Origin: Chondrinema litorale | GTDB lineage: Bacteria; Bacteroidota; Bacteroidia; Cytophagales; Flammeovirgaceae | Direction of reading: 5' to 3' | NCBI RefSeq assembly: GCF_026250525.1 | Contig: NZ_CP111048.1 | Coordinates: 1 to 64,000, forward strand | DNA length: 64,000 bases | In this document: positions 62,495 to 64,000 of the stretch, piece by piece | How the letters are laid out: the number at the start of each line of letters is the position of its first letter | Position numbering within the stretch: the first letter of the stretch is position 1 | Position numbers and translations under genes: made by a program | The notes under the pieces: model-generated | The model's database searches: none | What the model was told of the DNA's origin: nothing | The model's input: only the letters and a program-made list of their open reading frames with translations

Positions 62495-64000
62495 TTAATG
62501 ATTTACTTGCAATTTCTGCACAGTGCTATACTTTTCAGTATTTATTCTGAGTACATACAAACCATTCGCAAGTTTAGATACATCGAAGGTTACCTGTTCT
62601 AACTCGTTAGAAACATCTCGCTGTTCTATTACTATTCCTCTGATATCTATCAAAGACATATTAATTACTCCATCTAACTTCGGAATATTTACATACACCT
62701 CTTGGTTTACCGGATTAGGATAAATTTCAAAATCAGAGGGTCTTTGCTTGCCATCTAAATCATCACCTGCAAAACGCTCATTGGAAACTGTGATTATTAT
62801 CGCTAATTGATCGGTTAAGCCTCCAACCTCTGTGGTAACTTTAATAGTTGCCATACCAGAACCGTTGGCTGTAATCTCTCCATAACTATCAATCGCAACT
62901 ACAGAAGTATCACTAGAAGACCATGTTACATTTTGGTCAGGGAAATCATACGGTTTGATGACAGCATCAAGTTGCAATGTTTCTCCAATATCCATATTTA
63001 AAGCTATAGTAACACTAGAAATCGCATCTGTATCAAAGAAGCTAGAAAGCACACTACTCGGAACAATTTCTGATGGAGCAGTACCCGTCTCTCCTGGTTT
63101 TAACCAACCTACTCTTAAGTGATCGTTACCACTCGCTTCTTTGTGCAATATTTCCACATAATACTTGTGATCTTTTTCTAATGTGATGGCTGCAGACTTC
63201 TGAGAAGCAAGTTTATCCCATTGGTTAAAAGTAGAATATGTAGAGATATTTGCTATTAAAACCTTATTCTCAGGATCGTCATCAGTACTCAAATACAATT
63301 CTGATTGATCGTCTGATGAAAGGAAGAAGTAATAAGTACCTGTTGTATCAGGATGAATATAACCTCTTATTCTCTGGCCATAGAAGTTGTACCAAGTCTG
63401 GTTATCTGTTGGGTTATCCCAATCGACTGCTTCTAAACTTGTTAGATAATCACTACCAGTTGGGTCATTAGGGTAATCTTCTGTACTTGTTAAATAAGAT
63501 ACTTGATAACCTGTAATATCTGTCCAAAACTCTCTGTTTACTTTTCCATCTATCTCACCTGGATCAACTGTACCTCCTTCGCCAACAATTACAGTGAGCT
63601 GGTCTGTGTAAGCACCATCAACTGTAGTTACTGTAATTACTACTTCTCCATCTGTAATACCAGAAAGAACTCCAGCGGTATCGATAGCTGCAACAGTAGA
63701 ATCCGAACTCGCCCAAGTTAAATCTTGTATGGTCGCATTCGAAGGTTGAATATTTACAAATGAAAGTAAATTAATGGTACCACTCGTCGCCATATTAAGG
63801 CTAGAAAGTTGGAAAGAAACTGAGGTTACTGGAATATTCACTAAAACATTTACAGTTTGACTAAAACCTCTATGCTCAGTAGTCGCTGTGATTTCCACTT
63901 CTCCTTCTGCCAATGCTGTTACCAAACCAGATGGGTCTACCGTAGCCACCACTTCATCTGAACTTGTCCAGATAATACCCTGCAAATAAGCATCTGCTGG
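62495..64000 (-). CDS. T9SS-secreted Ig-like/PA14 protein (3' part; 5' end off the window)
   Basis: The frame is open to base 64000, so the 5' end is missing; at least 501 residues are visible. The visible part begins in a Big_2-type Ig repeat (VATVDPSGLVTALAEGEVEI), followed by another (WASSDSTVAAIDTAGVLSG), a PA14 domain (about residues 150-310, including GYIHPDTTGTYYFFLSSDDQ), a third Big_2 repeat (WSSSDTSVVAIDSYGEITA) and a C-terminal type IX sorting domain (IYPNPVNQEVYV, then LANGLYVLRIN). It is therefore an extracellular, cell-surface or secreted protein, probably carbohydrate-binding or -degrading further upstream. A terminator follows. Confidence 0.88.
   Translation of the reverse strand, partial: PADAYLQGIIWTSSDEVVATVDPSGLVTALAEGEVEITATTEHRGFSQTVNVLVNIPVTSVSFQLSSLNMATSGTINLLSFVNIQPSNATIQDLTWASSDSTVAAIDTAGVLSGITDGEVVITVTTVDGAYTDQLTVIVGEGGTVDPGEIDGKVNREFWTDITGYQVSYLTSTEDYPNDPTGSDYLTSLEAVDWDNPTDNQTWYNFYGQRIRGYIHPDTTGTYYFFLSSDDQSELYLSTDDDPENKVLIANISTYSTFNQWDKLASQKSAAITLEKDHKYYVEILHKEASGNDHLRVGWLKPGETGTAPSEIVPSSVLSSFFDTDAISSVTIALNMDIGETLQLDAVIKPYDFPDQNVTWSSSDTSVVAIDSYGEITANGSGMATIKVTTEVGGLTDQLAIIITVSNERFAGDDLDGKQRPSDFEIYPNPVNQEVYVNIPKLDGVINMSLIDIRGIVIEQRDVSNELEQVTFDVSKLANGLYVLRINTEKYSTVQKLQVNH

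Overview
The window looks like chromosomal DNA from a Bacteroidota bacterium, most likely a marine or environmental Cytophagales-type organism (order-level placement is inference). The supporting evidence is AT-rich DNA, two TonB-dependent receptors with carboxypeptidase-regulatory N-termini, many signal-peptide and lipoprotein genes, a type IX secretion C-terminal sorting domain (62495 onward), LytS/LytTR and 7TM-AraC regulators, a 6-bladed beta-propeller lipoprotein, and a TTTG-N19-TAnnTTTG promoter typical of the phylum. I saw no rRNA, tRNA, CRISPR array, insertion sequence or phage gene.

Layout. 1-3.6 kb: two secreted or lipoprotein unknowns and a lipoprotein sulfatase (minus strand). 3.7-6.2 kb: a decayed PAS/histidine-kinase gene with three frameshifts and one nonsense codon, followed by an intact receiver protein and a stray PAS fragment; about 950 bp of apparently non-coding DNA lies upstream. 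7.1-9.7 kb: GNAT-rhodanese pair divergent from a LysR regulator, then an SDR. 9.8-13.9 kb: secreted unknown, serine hydrolase, an AraC pseudogene stopped by an in-frame TGA, an unknown protein and a HAD phosphatase. 14-17.2 kb: a secreted protein combining 14 WD40 repeats, an Ig-like segment and a caspase-like peptidase. 17.4-22.4 kb: lipoprotein, GH29 alpha-L-fucosidase, TPR histidine kinase. 22.6-27.2 kb: a 1505-residue CheB-CheR-PAS-GAF-PAS-kinase-receiver fusion whose CheB part has lost its catalytic His. 27.4-30 kb: a secreted 860-residue protein ending in a CxxC thioredoxin-like domain. 30.3-35.2 kb: SBF-type transporter, then a TonB receptor with a DUF4374 surface lipoprotein. 35.5-40.1 kb: GDPD, GMC oxidoreductase, two DUF4440/SnoaL-like proteins, DUF3861 protein. 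40.1-42.5 kb: a second TonB-type outer-membrane protein.

42.7-57.6 kb is the best organised part. A plus-strand set LytS kinase, LytTR regulator, AraC regulator faces a minus-strand operon: TolC, membrane-fusion protein, RND pump, DUF6268-like outer-membrane protein, LytS kinase, LytTR regulator, 7TM-AraC regulator, with a GH2 glycosidase at the meeting point. The RND operon therefore seems to carry its own sensory system, and the two regulatory cassettes are mirror images. 57.9-64 kb: a membrane class III nucleotide cyclase, an unknown, a CPA1 Na+/H+ antiporter, an outer-membrane phospholipase A, and the 3' part of a large T9SS-secreted Ig/PA14 protein that runs off the window.

The candidates most worth a second look are the double-propeller secreted caspase, the degenerate CheB in the chemotaxis-like fusion, the mirrored LytTR/AraC cassettes, the 54-codon membrane peptide ORF just upstream of one LytTR gene, and the decayed sensor kinase beside an intact receiver. 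All functional calls come from reading the sequence and recalling family features; no database search was run.
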